Part shown: positions 29,310-38,003 of the stretch, in pieces
Numbering within the stretch: the stretch's first letter is position 1
Layout: every line of letters starts with the position of its first letter
Source of the DNA: JAHEFT01 sp963700705
GTDB taxonomy: Bacteria > Pseudomonadota > Gammaproteobacteria > Xanthomonadales > SZUA-36
Length of the DNA: 64,000 bases
Assembly: GCA_963700705.1 (NCBI GenBank)
Contig: CAVOYQ010000014.1
Coordinates: 1 to 64,000, forward strand
Direction: 5' to 3'
Made by a program: the position numbers and the translations under genes
The notes under the pieces: generated by a model
What the model was told of the DNA's origin: nothing
Database searches by the model: none
The model's input: only the letters and a program-made list of their open reading frames with translations

Positions 29310-30263
29310 TTAAACCTCCATTCCCGCGCGGGGATTGAATGAAAACTGTTGCTTCATCTCTTCGTAGATCTGGCGCTGCTTTTCGTTTATCGCGGCAGGC
29401 AGAACAATTTTCAGCACGACGTACAAATCGCCCGGCTGGCGCGCCGGAATACCACGGCCCTTGAGTCGCAGTTTTTTTCCCGCCTGCGAACCGGGCGGAA
29501 TCTTCAGATCCACCGCTCCTGCCGGGGTCGGCGCTTTGACGGTGGCGCCAAGCGCGGCCTCCCAGGGAGCCAGTGGCAGGTCGAGGTATACATCCGCGCC
29601 CTCCACGGTGTAATGGCCATCCGGATTGAAATCTACTTCCAGATAAAGATCACCGGCTTCGGCGCCGCCATGACCCGCACCACCCTGACCGGCCAGGCGG
29701 ATCTGCTGACCGCGGCGTATTCCCTTGGGAATCCGCACGTTCAGGGTGCGGGGCCGGGTCACGACCCGGCCTTTTTCGTCAAGGCCGGACACCTGTAGCG
29801 TGATGGAGCGAGTGGCGCCGTGGTAACTGTCTTCCAGGTTGACCATTACCTTGGCATGATGATCCTCTCCCCGCATCTGGAAGCCGCGGGCGCCCGAACT
29901 TCGGCCACCGGCAGAGCGAAATCCGCGGCCGTACAGGGATTCGAAGAAATCACTGAATCCCCCCAGGTCTGGACCGCTTTCCGCGTCCCGGCTGAATTCA
30001 AAGCCGGCGTCCCAGCCCGGCGGAGGATGAAAATCCTGCCCGGCTTTCCATTGCGATCCCAGCTGGTCGTAGGCCACGCGTTTTTCGGGGTCCTTTAATA
30101 CTTCATACGCTTCGCCGACTTCCTTGAACTTCGCCTCGGCATCGGCTTCCTTGCTGACATCCGGGTGGTATTTGCGGGCCAGTTTCCGGTAGGCCCGCTT
30201 TATCTCGTCCTGTGTGGCGTCTTTTTTCACGCCCATGACGGCGTAATAGTCCTTGTATTCCAT
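29310..30263 (-). CDS. cbpA: DnaJ-family curved-DNA-binding protein CbpA
   Basis: 317 residues. Starts MEYKDYYAVMGVKKDATQDE with a J-domain whose HPD triad is in ARKYHPDVSKE, then a Gly/Phe linker (SDFFESLYGRGF), and CTD-I/II with LNVRIPKGIRRGQQIRLAGQ and LKIPPGSQAGKKLRLKGRG. No Cys-rich zinc finger, which separates it from DnaJ. It acts with DnaK in stress and stationary phase. ATG 30263 overlaps the stop of the thioesterase gene (TGATGG), and cbpM follows. Confidence 0.95.
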   Translation of the reverse strand: MEYKDYYAVMGVKKDATQDEIKRAYRKLARKYHPDVSKEADAEAKFKEVGEAYEVLKDPEKRVAYDQLGSQWKAGQDFHPPPGWDAGFEFSRDAESGPDLGGFSDFFESLYGRGFRSAGGRSSGARGFQMRGEDHHAKVMVNLEDSYHGATRSITLQVSGLDEKGRVVTRPRTLNVRIPKGIRRGQQIRLAGQGGAGHGGAEAGDLYLEVDFNPDGHYTVEGADVYLDLPLAPWEAALGATVKAPTPAGAVDLKIPPGSQAGKKLRLKGRGIPARQPGDLYVVLKIVLPAAINEKQRQIYEEMKQQFSFNPRAGMEV

Positions 30264-30730
30264 CAATATTCCTGGAGGTTCATCAATCCACACTCCGGTG
30301 CGGTCCAGCCAAGCTTCCGGTGATTATCGATCAACACGTCCAACACGCCGGCCAGTTCTTCCGGAAACGGCGCGATACGACGCGTGCGCATATCGACACA
30401 GGCGGACACGTATTCAAGGGTGGCGGCCAGGCGGCCGCGGGTCTGGTTCACGATGAAGTACATGCCGTGGAAGCTTTTCCCGTTGCGGCTCAGCAACCGG
30501 TTATAGGTTACCACTTTGTCACCCACCAGCACCTCGGAGCGATAGTGCAGATGGTGCTCGAGGTCAAACACGCTGAATTCCCGGGCCTGAAACCAGTCTT
30601 CGTCGATACCCGAATCTTCAAAAATCACCCAGCCGCCCAGCTCATACAATGAGACGTAAAACTGGACATTGACGTGTCCGTTCCGGTCTTCCCATTCGGG
30701 TGGAATGGACCCGGAATACTGGCTGGGCAA
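30263..30730 (-). CDS. Acyl-CoA thioesterase, 4-hydroxybenzoyl-CoA type hotdog fold
   Basis: 155 residues, single hotdog domain. The catalytic-loop signature is WEDRNGHVNVQFYVSL (Asp/Gly-His-Val-Asn) near residues 13-28. It continues VFDLEHHLHYRSEVLVGDKV and GRLAATLEYVSACVDMRTRR. Members hydrolyse aromatic or acyl-CoA thioesters; substrate unknown. It is coupled to cbpA by a stop/start overlap, giving an operon thioesterase-cbpA-cbpM-lipoprotein. The gpsA stop lies 48 bp upstream, so the run may extend to gpsA. Confidence 0.88.
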   Translation of the reverse strand: MPSQYSGSIPPEWEDRNGHVNVQFYVSLYELGGWVIFEDSGIDEDWFQAREFSVFDLEHHLHYRSEVLVGDKVVTYNRLLSRNGKSFHGMYFIVNQTRGRLAATLEYVSACVDMRTRRIAPFPEELAGVLDVLIDNHRKLGWTAPECGLMNLQEY

Positions 30731-30778
30731 GTCAGCCAGTCTGCGTCAGGGTCGGAAAAACGGTTCGGCCTGTGACCG

Positions 30779-31789
30779 TCATCCTGGTTCCGATTCCGCG
30801 CCGACAGCCGACTTCAGCAAGCCCCGAAAAGCCTGCCTGGGAGTTCTCACGCCGCGCAGAACGGACAGAACATCACCCGTAATGGGCATTTCAATGCCGT
30901 ACTGCTCGCCGAGAGCGGCCACGGTCGGGGCGCTTTTGACCCCTTCGGCGACCATCACCATTTCTGCAACGATTTCTTCGATCGACCGGCCCTTGCCCAG
31001 TTCATAGCCGACATGATGGTTCCGGCTCTGCGAACTGGTGCAGGTGGCAATCAGGTCGCCCATGCCCGCCAGCCCGGAAAAAGTTTCCGCCCGCCCGCCC
31101 ATGGCAACGCCGAGGCGGGTGATTTCGGCCAGCCCGCGCGTGATCAGGGCAGAGCGGGTATTGTCGCCGGCGCCCTGGCCATCGCCCATGCCAACCGCAA
31201 TGGCAATGACGTTTTTCAGTACCCCGCCCAGTTCGCAGCCGACCAGGTCGGTATTGGTGTAGACCCGGAACAAACCGCTGTGAAACAGTTGCTGGAGTTC
31301 GCGCACGATGATTTCATCCTCCATCGCCAGCACCCCTGCGGCGGCCTGGCCCGTGATGATTTCCCGCGCCAGGTTAGGTCCCGTCAACACGCCGACCGGA
31401 TGCCCGGGCAGCAACTCCCGGATCACCTCGGTCATGCGCATCTTTGTAGCCGGTTCCAGGCCCTTGGTCAGGCTGATCACCGGCACCCAGGGCCTGATGT
31501 GCTCCCGGGCCTGTTCCAGCACATTCCTGAAGTGTTGTGACGGGACGCCCATCACCAGCACGTCGCACTGCGAGACTGCTTCTTTTATCGACGAAGTCGC
31601 CTGCAGCCTCGAATTCAGGCGGGCGCCGGGCAGGTACTTGCTGTTGCTGTGAGTCGCGTTGATCTCCGCTACCGTGGCCTGGTCGCGCGCCCACAGCGCT
31701 ACCGGCGCGTTGCGTGCGATCAGCGACGCAACCGTCGAGCCCCAGGAACCGCCACCGAGCACCGCTGAGTTAAGGAGCCTCTGGTCCAT
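30779..31789 (-). CDS. gpsA: Glycerol-3-phosphate dehydrogenase [NAD(P)+]
   Basis: 336 residues, full length. N-terminal dinucleotide motif AVLGGGSWGSTVASLIARN, then VMGVPSQHFRNVL, TGPNLAREIITGQAA, the catalytic Lys in LGGVLKNVIAIAVGMGDG, and GDNTRSALITRGLAEITRLG. It reduces dihydroxyacetone phosphate to sn-glycerol-3-phosphate, the entry to phospholipid synthesis. The SRPBCC gene upstream ends within its first codon, so the two are co-translated. Confidence 0.97.
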   Translation of the reverse strand: MDQRLLNSAVLGGGSWGSTVASLIARNAPVALWARDQATVAEINATHSNSKYLPGARLNSRLQATSSIKEAVSQCDVLVMGVPSQHFRNVLEQAREHIRPWVPVISLTKGLEPATKMRMTEVIRELLPGHPVGVLTGPNLAREIITGQAAAGVLAMEDEIIVRELQQLFHSGLFRVYTNTDLVGCELGGVLKNVIAIAVGMGDGQGAGDNTRSALITRGLAEITRLGVAMGGRAETFSGLAGMGDLIATCTSSQSRNHHVGYELGKGRSIEEIVAEMVMVAEGVKSAPTVAALGEQYGIEMPITGDVLSVLRGVRTPRQAFRGLLKSAVGAESEPG

Positions 31790-32256
31790 TATGATTCGCC
31801 GGATCTCGCCTGTATCAGGGTTTTCAGATTGGTCAGCGCGATCATGGATAGTTTTTCCATCTTCGGCTTCAGCAGGGGCAGCAATACCCGGGTCAACCCG
31901 GTGATATCCAGGTCCAGGCTGCGGGCAAAAAAAGTCACGCCGCCTTTTTCCTCGAAATCGTAGCGAATGCGGATCCGGGCGTCTTTCATTCCCCCCTCCA
32001 CTTCCCAGGTATGGAAAGGCACGGATTCAGTGACCGTGTAGGCGATACTCCGTTTCATCCGCGGGGGTAGCGGGGCCAGCGGCTGAACCTCGACCCATTC
32101 GGTGAATTCATCACCGGCTGCGAGAAAACTGTGTGCGGCTTTCGCGGATTTCGAACTGGGGTGCCATTCATGCCACAACCAGGGTTGCGTGACATAGGTG
32201 TAGAGGTCTTTAGCGGAAGCGGCTATTTCAATCTCGTTGTGGACGTGAATAGACAT
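31789..32256 (-). CDS. SRPBCC-family lipid-binding-fold protein
   Basis: 155 residues of START/Bet v1-like helix-grip fold: opening IEIAASAKDLYTYVTQPWLW, HEWHPSSKSAKAA, VTESVPFHTWEVEGG, RIRYDFEEKGG, and a long C-terminal helix LPLLKPKMEKLSMIALTNLK. No catalytic residues are implied; such proteins bind hydrophobic ligands. It sits directly upstream of gpsA with a one-base stop/start overlap, so a link to lipid metabolism is possible but only by context. Confidence 0.88.
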   Translation of the reverse strand: MSIHVHNEIEIAASAKDLYTYVTQPWLWHEWHPSSKSAKAAHSFLAAGDEFTEWVEVQPLAPLPPRMKRSIAYTVTESVPFHTWEVEGGMKDARIRIRYDFEEKGGVTFFARSLDLDITGLTRVLLPLLKPKMEKLSMIALTNLKTLIQARSGES

Positions 32257-32266
32257 CCGTCCCGTC

Positions 32267-32662
32267 TCAGTAATTGAGTTTGTTTTTGGGAGTGTACTGC
32301 TTTGCTTCCTCCGGCGTGAGCTGGATCACTTTTATGGTCCAGTTCGTGATGGCCGAATCCACCTTGAATTTAAAGCGCCCGCTTTCTTCAATCAGGCGCA
32401 AACCATCGCCGGGGCTCTTGGTTTTGAAGACATTCCCGGCATGGTACCCGGTTACGCCGTAGGCCAGTGTAACGGCGATACCCATTGCACTCGGAAAATC
32501 ACTGTTGACCCGCCAGTCGATCAGCCAGGGCGCTTTCACTTCGAAGTCGGCAGTTTCGGTACTGCGGCTTCCGGAAAACTCCCGAACCAGCTCCGCTGCC
32601 TGCAGGTTGATTGCTTTACCTGCAAAAAACAGGGCGATACACGTGATCATCAACTGTTTCAT
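32267..32662 (-). CDS. Exported hypothetical protein
   Basis: 131 residues with a signal peptide (ITCIALFFAGKAINLQAAEL). The mature part is beta-rich: ELVREFSGSRSTETADFEV, APWLIDWRVNSDFPSAMG, and RFKFKVDSAITNWTIKVIQL, ending KQYTPKNKLNY. The central ETADFEVKAPWLIDWRV pattern resembles small uncharacterised periplasmic proteins; I cannot name a family. It lies 10 bp upstream of the SRPBCC gene, so it probably heads that operon. Confidence 0.8.
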   Translation of the reverse strand: MKQLMITCIALFFAGKAINLQAAELVREFSGSRSTETADFEVKAPWLIDWRVNSDFPSAMGIAVTLAYGVTGYHAGNVFKTKSPGDGLRLIEESGRFKFKVDSAITNWTIKVIQLTPEEAKQYTPKNKLNY

Positions 32663-32746
32663 TTGACCCTTTCCAGACCCGGAGACAATCTCATTATATA
32701 GGAGTCTTGTTTTCGTGCTTCCACACGCAACAACATTCCGGGAGTG

Positions 32747-33655
32747 CTAGGAAAACTGGTCCCAATAGGGATTCTCCCCGAACCGCTCCACCAGGAAGTC
32801 AATGAACATGCGCGCCCGACGGGAAAGGTAGCGGGTGCGGGGATACACCGCATAGGCATCGCGCCGCGGCGGGCAGTAGTCCTGCATGATTGAAACCAGG
32901 TCGCCGGCTGCAATGGCCTGCCATGCGATGAACGATGGCGTGAGCACGATGCCATGCCCTGCCATGGCCATATCGCGAAGAAAATCCCCGTTGTTGGCAA
33001 CGATGGGCGGACGAGCCTGGACCAGGTGTTCCGCGCCTTGTTTGTCCTGCAGTCTGAGCACCGACCCGGTCCCGATATCGTATTGCAAAATCCGGTGCTT
33101 TTTCAGGTCCTCCGGCACAGTTGGGACGCCAAATTCCGAGAGGTAAGCGGGGCTTGCGCACAGAAGCAGCCTGATCGGACAAATTCTCCTGGCCTGCAGA
33201 TTGGAATCGCGCATGTCGGCGATGCGGATGGCGAGGTCGACGCCTTGCCCGACCAGGTCGACATGGCGGTCCGAAAAGTCGATGTTGATGGTCAGTTCAC
33301 AGTGTGCTTTCAGGAATTCATCGATTGCCGGTGACAGGTGGCTCAGCCCAAACGACAGCGGAACCGCCAGCCTCAGGGTACCTTTGAGCAGTGCGCCGGA
33401 GTCCGCCGTGGCCGCGTCCAGTTCGGAAATGTCCGTGAGCAACTTCAGCGCGCCCTGGTAATACGCCTGCCCTGCCTCGGTCAGGCTGGACCGGCGGGTC
33501 GTGCGGTTCAGCAGGCGCACTCCCAGACGTGATTCCAGTTCGACCAGCCGGCGACTGACACCGGACTTTGCAACGCCAAGTTGGTCCGCAGCCTTGCTGA
33601 TGCTGCCGGCTTCGACCACGCGGACAAAATTGCGCATTTCCTCGAATGGATTCAT
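32747..33655 (-). CDS. LysR-family transcriptional regulator
   Basis: 302 residues, full length. N-terminal winged helix EEMRNFVRVVEAGSISKAAD, QLGVAKSGVSRRLVELESRL and LLNRTTRRSSLTEAG, followed by a periplasmic-binding-protein-like effector domain (TLRLAVPLSFGLSHLSPAID; HVDLVGQGVDLAIRI). Divergent from doxX-pirin-glutathionyl-hydroquinone reductase with a 104-bp intergenic region, so it is likely their activator, with a quinone or electrophile as the signal (inference from the regulated genes). Confidence 0.93.
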   Translation of the reverse strand: MNPFEEMRNFVRVVEAGSISKAADQLGVAKSGVSRRLVELESRLGVRLLNRTTRRSSLTEAGQAYYQGALKLLTDISELDAATADSGALLKGTLRLAVPLSFGLSHLSPAIDEFLKAHCELTINIDFSDRHVDLVGQGVDLAIRIADMRDSNLQARRICPIRLLLCASPAYLSEFGVPTVPEDLKKHRILQYDIGTGSVLRLQDKQGAEHLVQARPPIVANNGDFLRDMAMAGHGIVLTPSFIAWQAIAAGDLVSIMQDYCPPRRDAYAVYPRTRYLSRRARMFIDFLVERFGENPYWDQFS

Positions 33656-33759
33656 TGTTCTCTATATCAGAACTATCTTTTGTAATTATTGGTATTTTTA
33701 GCTGATTAAGCAACAGTTAAGATGATGACCATGAATCAAACCCAACAGAGGAAACAACC

Positions 33760-34146
33760 ATGAATACTTTTCAATCACTTGCAGCACCGGCAGGGCGGGT
33801 CCTGATTGCGCTGATTTTCGTCATGTCAGGCATCAACAAACTGGCCAACTTTGCCGGCACCCAGGCATACATGGACTCCGCGGGTGTTCCGGGGATGTTA
33901 TTGCCGCTCGTCATCGCTGTCGAATTGCTGGGCGGCCTGGCCATCATTCTCGGCTGGCATACGCGGCTGGCCGCATTCCTGCTGGCCGGCTTCACGCTGC
34001 TGTCCGGAATCCTTTTCCATGCCAATTTCGCTGACCAGATGCAGATGATCATGTTCATGAAAAACCTGGCGATTGCCGGCGGCTTCCTGATGATCGTTGC
34101 GCTCGGCGCCGGCCCTTACTCGATCGATAACCGCAACAGGAGCTGA
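33760..34146 (+). CDS. DoxX-family membrane protein
   Basis: 128 residues and four hydrophobic helices: AGRVLIALIFVMSGINKLAN, LLPLVIAVELLGGLAIILGW, LAAFLLAGFTLLSGILFH and NLAIAGGFLMIVALGAGPYS. The GINK motif and an acidic residue in helix 2 are typical of DoxX/quinol-oxidase-like proteins, often encoded with pirin and LysR genes in quinone-stress clusters. AGAGGAAACAACC precedes ATG 33760. It is followed 1 bp later by the pirin gene, which makes an operon. Confidence 0.9.
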   Translation: MNTFQSLAAPAGRVLIALIFVMSGINKLANFAGTQAYMDSAGVPGMLLPLVIAVELLGGLAIILGWHTRLAAFLLAGFTLLSGILFHANFADQMQMIMFMKNLAIAGGFLMIVALGAGPYSIDNRNRS

Positions 34147-34147
34147 A

Positions 34148-35005
34148 ATGAACGCAAGCCAGAATAATGGGACCATCCGGGAAGTTGTCGCGACAACGCC
34201 AGGCGTGCCCGCCACCGATGGTGACGGCGTCAGGATGACCCGCGTGATCGGCTCGCCGGAGCTGAACATGCTGGATCCGTTCCTGTTGCTGGACGCCTTT
34301 GAATCCGACCAGCCGCAGGACTACATCGGCGGCTTTCCCAGTCACCCGCACCGCGGTTTCGAAACGGTGACCTACCTGCTGGCCGGCCGCATGCGGCACA
34401 AGGATAACGCCGGTAACGAAGGCGTGATCGAACCGGGCGGTGTGCAGTGGATGACCGCCGGCAGGGGCATCATCCACTCTGAAATGCCCGAGCAGGAAAA
34501 TGGCCTGCTGATGGGTTTTCAGCTGTGGGTCAACCTGCCTGCGCGCGCCAAGATGGTGAAGCCCGGCTACCAGGAATATCCGCCGGCCCAGACACCACTG
34601 GAAGTGCGCGAAAACGGCACCGAAGTCCGGGTGATTGCCGGAACCACCAGTGAGGGTACTGAGGGGGTGGTGAAGAATGAATTTGTTCACCCGACCTACC
34701 TGGACGTCACATTGCCGGCCGGCCAATCATTCACGCAATCGGTTAACGCCACCGACACCGCCTTCCTGTTTGTCATTGACGGCGAACTCGAAGCCGGCGG
34801 TCAGCACACCCGCCTGGCGCGGAGGACCCTGGGAATACTGGGACCGGGCAGTTCGATTGAAGTGCGTACGTCCGCAGGCGCCCGGTTTCTGCTGGTCTCG
34901 GCTCAGCCGTTGCATGAACCCGTGGCCCGCGGCGGCCCTTTCGTCATGAACACGAAAGAGGAAATCATGCAGGCTTTCGATGATTACCGGCACAACCGTT
35001 TTTAG
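34148..35005 (+). CDS. Pirin family protein
   Basis: 285 residues with two cupin domains. The N-terminal cupin carries the metal ligands: FPSHPHRGFETVTYLLAGRM (two His) and WMTAGRGIIHSEMPEQ (His, Glu). The C-terminal cupin begins VHPTYLDVTLPAGQSFTQSV. Bacterial pirins such as YhhW act as iron-dependent quercetinase-like dioxygenases or redox sensors. ATG 34148 is chosen over the in-frame start at 34097 that would overlap doxX. It sits between doxX and the glutathionyl-hydroquinone reductase gene, all in one direction. Confidence 0.93.
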   Translation: MNASQNNGTIREVVATTPGVPATDGDGVRMTRVIGSPELNMLDPFLLLDAFESDQPQDYIGGFPSHPHRGFETVTYLLAGRMRHKDNAGNEGVIEPGGVQWMTAGRGIIHSEMPEQENGLLMGFQLWVNLPARAKMVKPGYQEYPPAQTPLEVRENGTEVRVIAGTTSEGTEGVVKNEFVHPTYLDVTLPAGQSFTQSVNATDTAFLFVIDGELEAGGQHTRLARRTLGILGPGSSIEVRTSAGARFLLVSAQPLHEPVARGGPFVMNTKEEIMQAFDDYRHNRF

Positions 35006-35026
35006 AAACGACAAAGGAGCAATCCA

Positions 35027-35998
35027 ATGGGACTTCTGGTTAAAGGCGAATGGGTCGACCAATGGTACGACACCGAGGGCCACAAGGGACATTTTGTCCG
35101 CAGCGCGGCGAAATTCCGCAACTGGGTCACTGCTGATGGCAGCCCCGGCCCCAGCGGCCGGGGTGGCTTCAAGGCGGAACCGGACCGTTACCACCTTTAC
35201 GTTTCACTCGCGTGCCCATGGGCCAACCGGACGCTGATCTTCCGCCACCTCAAGGGTCTCGAAGAAATGATCAGCCTGTCGGTGGTGCACTGGCACATGG
35301 CCGAACACGGCTGGACTTTCCAGCAGGGTGACGGCGTGATTCCGGACCCGTTGTTCAATGCCCGGTATTTACACCAGGTATACACCCATGCCGATGCCGA
35401 ATATTCAGGCAGGGTGACCGTTCCGGTTTTATGGGACAAACAGGAAGGGACGGTTGTTTCCAACGAATCGTCCGAGATCATCCGGATGTTCAACAGCGCA
35501 TTCGACGATATCGGTGCAATCCCGGGCGATTACTACCCGGAAGACCTGCATCACCAGATCGACGAAATCAATTCACGCATTTACAGCTGTGTTAACAACG
35601 GCGTTTACAAGGCGGGCTTCGCGACCTCACAGGAAGCCTACGAAGAGGCCGTGGAACCGCTGTTTGAAACCCTGGACTGGCTGGAGCACCGGCTTGCGAC
35701 CAAACGTTACCTGTTTGGCGACCGCCTGACGGAGGCAGACTGGCGCCTGTTCACCACGCTGATCCGTTTCGACCCGGTGTACGTGGGACATTTCAAGTGC
35801 AATATCCGCCGGCTCTCAGACTACCCCAACCTGTGGGCATATACCCGGGACCTGTACCAGCACGAAGGCGTAGCGGATACCATCGACATGAAGCACATCA
35901 AGCACCATTACTATGTGAGCCACACCATGATCAATCCCACCGGCGTGGTGCCGGCCGGGCCGAAACTTGACCTGTGGGCGCCTCACGGGCGGGGCTGA
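35027..35998 (+). CDS. yqjG: Glutathionyl-hydroquinone reductase (Xi-class GST, YqjG-like)
   Basis: 323 residues. The N-terminal Trx fold has the catalytic Cys in YVSLACPWANRTLIF (about residue 64), with NESSEIIRMFNSAFDDI binding glutathione. The C-terminal helical domain has VNNGVYKAGFATSQEAYEEA and RLTEADWRLFTTLIRFDPVY. It removes glutathione from glutathionyl-hydroquinones. AAAGGAG lies upstream of ATG 35027. Last gene of the doxX-pirin-reductase operon, consistent with quinone detoxification under the LysR regulator. The REP element begins 5 bp after its TGA. Confidence 0.95.
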   Translation: MGLLVKGEWVDQWYDTEGHKGHFVRSAAKFRNWVTADGSPGPSGRGGFKAEPDRYHLYVSLACPWANRTLIFRHLKGLEEMISLSVVHWHMAEHGWTFQQGDGVIPDPLFNARYLHQVYTHADAEYSGRVTVPVLWDKQEGTVVSNESSEIIRMFNSAFDDIGAIPGDYYPEDLHHQIDEINSRIYSCVNNGVYKAGFATSQEAYEEAVEPLFETLDWLEHRLATKRYLFGDRLTEADWRLFTTLIRFDPVYVGHFKCNIRRLSDYPNLWAYTRDLYQHEGVADTIDMKHIKHHYYVSHTMINPTGVVPAGPKLDLWAPHGRG

Positions 35999-36003
35999 TC
36001 CCC

Positions 36004-36024
36004 GTAGGAGCGGATGTATCCGCG
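36004..36024. repeat. Single REP unit, GTAGGAGCG family variant
   Basis: A 21-bp unit with the GTAGGAGCG head and inner mini-palindrome GCGGAT-GT-ATCCGC, where the other copies have GCGAAT-TC-ATTCGC. The head is conserved while both arms of the inner stem change together. It lies 5 bp after the reductase stop codon, like the other copies at gene ends. Confidence 0.75.
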
Positions 36025-36078
36025 CTTAAGCTATTACCTGCCAGGCCGGCGGTTTAGCGGGTACGGCCTTACCGCTCC

Positions 36079-36470
36079 TCAGTACGGGCTTAGTTCATTC
36101 AGGCGGTGGATCAACTCGCGGGGCGGGTGATTGTCTTGCGGGTAGCGTTGACCATACATTGCGATGGCTTGTTGCAGCAGTTCAATCGCCTCGTCATTGC
36201 GCTGCAGTTCGACCCGCCCAGGCGCCAGTGGCGGCGATGTCCCGGGTATCGATGGCGGCAGTCAGCCGGTAGTCAACCGGCGCAAGGGCATCAAGCGCCC
36301 CAGGCGACAAGGCAGCAACAGCCCAGTTTCTCGTTGACACGCCGCACCAGGGCTTGCGCGATTTTTTGATCACCGCAACTTCGCACTTTGTAGCTTTTGG
36401 CCAGTTTCAACGCCGTTGCCAGGTCATCCGACCGGTTTATGCCATGTTGGCGGTTTCAAAAGTAAGGACT
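36079..36470 (-). pseudogene. Degenerate C-terminal remnant of a TPR-like protein
   Basis: Three frames on the minus strand contain linked coding-like pieces: ATALKLAKSYKVRSCGDQ, ALDALAPVDYRLTAAIDTRD, then VELQRNDEAIELLQQAIAMY and ELIHRLNELSPY ending in TGA at 36079-36081. The ALxLAxxY...EAIELLQQAI pattern suggests tetratricopeptide helices. No start and at least three frame changes in under 400 bp. Probably the tail of a lost gene. Confidence 0.5.
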
Positions 36471-36555
36471 GCCGAGCAGGCGACCGATGCCAGCTGAGCC
36501 AACCCTACATCACAGCGGCTGCATGTCCGTCGAATTGATGCCTGGAAAAATATGA

Positions 36556-36858
36556 ATTTCTGACCTGCATACTTTTGGCACGCTTTCAAATATACTCGCC
36601 GAGCACCGGATTCGGCCTTTTGGGAGGGGTGACGCCTCGAATATCAATTCCTTCGACGTTGAGTACTGGCTCGACAATTTGATCGTACGCAACGGCAGCG
36701 TCCACTACAGCCACAGTCGAATCACCGGGACGAGCGATAACTTGACACCCCTGGTGACCTCACCGTATTCCGCCGATCCCCGGTTCGTCAATCCGGCTGC
36801 GAGCAACTTCGAATTGCGCGACGACTCGTTCTACCTGAACAAGGGCCTGGGTGTTCTC
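36556..36858 (+). pseudogene. C-terminal fragment of a right-handed beta-helix secreted protein
   Basis: An open frame without a start codon (preceded by TGA 36553-36555) encodes FDVEYWLDNLIVRNGSVHYS, HSRITGTSDNLTPLVTSPYS and ADPRFVNPAASNFELRDDS. The DPxFVxPAxxxFxLxxxS ending is typical of the last turn of parallel beta-helix domains. Only about 100 residues remain, so this is a truncated remnant. Similarity ends just upstream of the coiled-coil gene. Stretches 36030-36078 and 36471-36555 show nothing recognisable. Confidence 0.55.
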
Positions 36859-36902
36859 ATGTTTTGCAACAGCTTTTCTCTCATTTTTAGGAGTAGTTAC
36901 GC

Positions 36903-37904
36903 ATGTCAAAGTCAACGCTGTGCACTATTTTTGCATTCTTTCCCTTCCTGGCTCTTGCGGGTTCAATCGGATTGCTGGAGCGGGTACCCAACCTGCCGAC
37001 CTCGGCGGAAGCGGCGCTTTCCGGGCGCGCCGCGCTGGTGGACAAGGTGAAGGCCTTGCAGCGCGATATCGATGCGGCAGAAGACGCGCTTAGCGCAGAA
37101 GAGGATGCAGCCATGGAGAAGGGCGCAGAATGGGCCGAGCAGGAACAACGCAGCGTAGAGAAGTTCACCGGCATGAGCGCCGCCGAGATGGAAGCCGCTG
37201 ATGATGACGAAGTCGAGGCGGCGATGCTGCAGAACTTTGGCATGAACATGGCCGACATGGAGGCCATGGAAAACATGTCCGACGCCGAAATTGAGGCCTA
37301 CATGGCCGGCAAGCAGATGAACACCCAAAAGGTCAGCGAGTTTGCCGCCAGCGCACACAAGATCTCGGATCCGGAGAAATTTGGACGGCTCACCCGGGAA
37401 TACGGTGACTGGCAGTCAGGGCAAATCGACCGGATCATGAAGTACCAAGAGGAGCAGAAGGCTCTACGGGATCGTTGGGCGCAGGACCGCGCGCAGCTCA
37501 ATGCCAGGCTGAATACGGAACTGGCGTCTGAGGAGAGCCAGGTGCCGATCGTCGACTGCGGCGAGTCGGGCAACCAGCCGGATGCCCGCGCCCTGCACGC
37601 AATCAAGCTAAAGCGCGCCAAAGCGCAGGCGCAACTGGCCCCACAGCACCTCAAGCAGGGCCAGGCGTTTCTGGCCGACCGTCGCCGGACGGTCAAGGCC
37701 GATGTGGACTTCGCCGACAAGTTCGCGGCCGACGCTGCGGGCGTCGACGAGTTGGCTGGACAGTCGATCATCGCCCAGAAAGGAGCACTGCAAAGCATCG
37801 GCGAACTGTCGAGCATGACACTGGAAATAAACGGTGAAGTTGCAGCGCCCATGGAAGCGTTGTCCGACATCGAGGAGGCCCGCCCGCAGAGCGAGTGCGG
37901 CTAG
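36903..37904 (+). CDS. Exported Ala/Glu/Met-rich coiled-coil protein of unknown family
   Basis: 333 residues with a signal peptide (FAFFPFLALAGS). The mature part is almost entirely helical: SGRAALVDKVKALQRDIDAA, an acidic Met-rich patch (MNMADMEAMENMSDAEIEAY), KAQAQLAPQHLKQGQAFLAD, and a C-terminus ending RPQSECG. Only two cysteines (CGES and the last but one residue). AGGAG at 36890-36894 precedes ATG 36903. No family recognised; a periplasmic structural or scaffold role is only a guess. It is flanked by remnants on the left and a strong hairpin on the right. Confidence 0.8.
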   Translation: MSKSTLCTIFAFFPFLALAGSIGLLERVPNLPTSAEAALSGRAALVDKVKALQRDIDAAEDALSAEEDAAMEKGAEWAEQEQRSVEKFTGMSAAEMEAADDDEVEAAMLQNFGMNMADMEAMENMSDAEIEAYMAGKQMNTQKVSEFAASAHKISDPEKFGRLTREYGDWQSGQIDRIMKYQEEQKALRDRWAQDRAQLNARLNTELASEESQVPIVDCGESGNQPDARALHAIKLKRAKAQAQLAPQHLKQGQAFLADRRRTVKADVDFADKFAADAAGVDELAGQSIIAQKGALQSIGELSSMTLEINGEVAAPMEALSDIEEARPQSECG

Positions 37905-37969
37905 CCCGAATATTGCAACAGTTGGGCTTGGCTCAACTGCAGGCCGGCGAAGCCGGCATCGGTTCACGC

Positions 37970-37991
37970 GGCGCCGCCTCAGGGCGGCGCC
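37970..37991. terminator. GC-rich hairpin, probable bidirectional terminator
   Basis: Stem GGCGCCGCC (37970-37978) pairs with GGCGGCGCC (37983-37991) around a 4-nt loop, between the stop of the coiled-coil gene (37904) and the convergent SOUL gene (38004). The following CTCCTT is only weakly T-rich, so intrinsic termination is likely but not certain. Confidence 0.6.
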
Positions 37992-38003
37992 TCCTTCAGG
38001 GTC

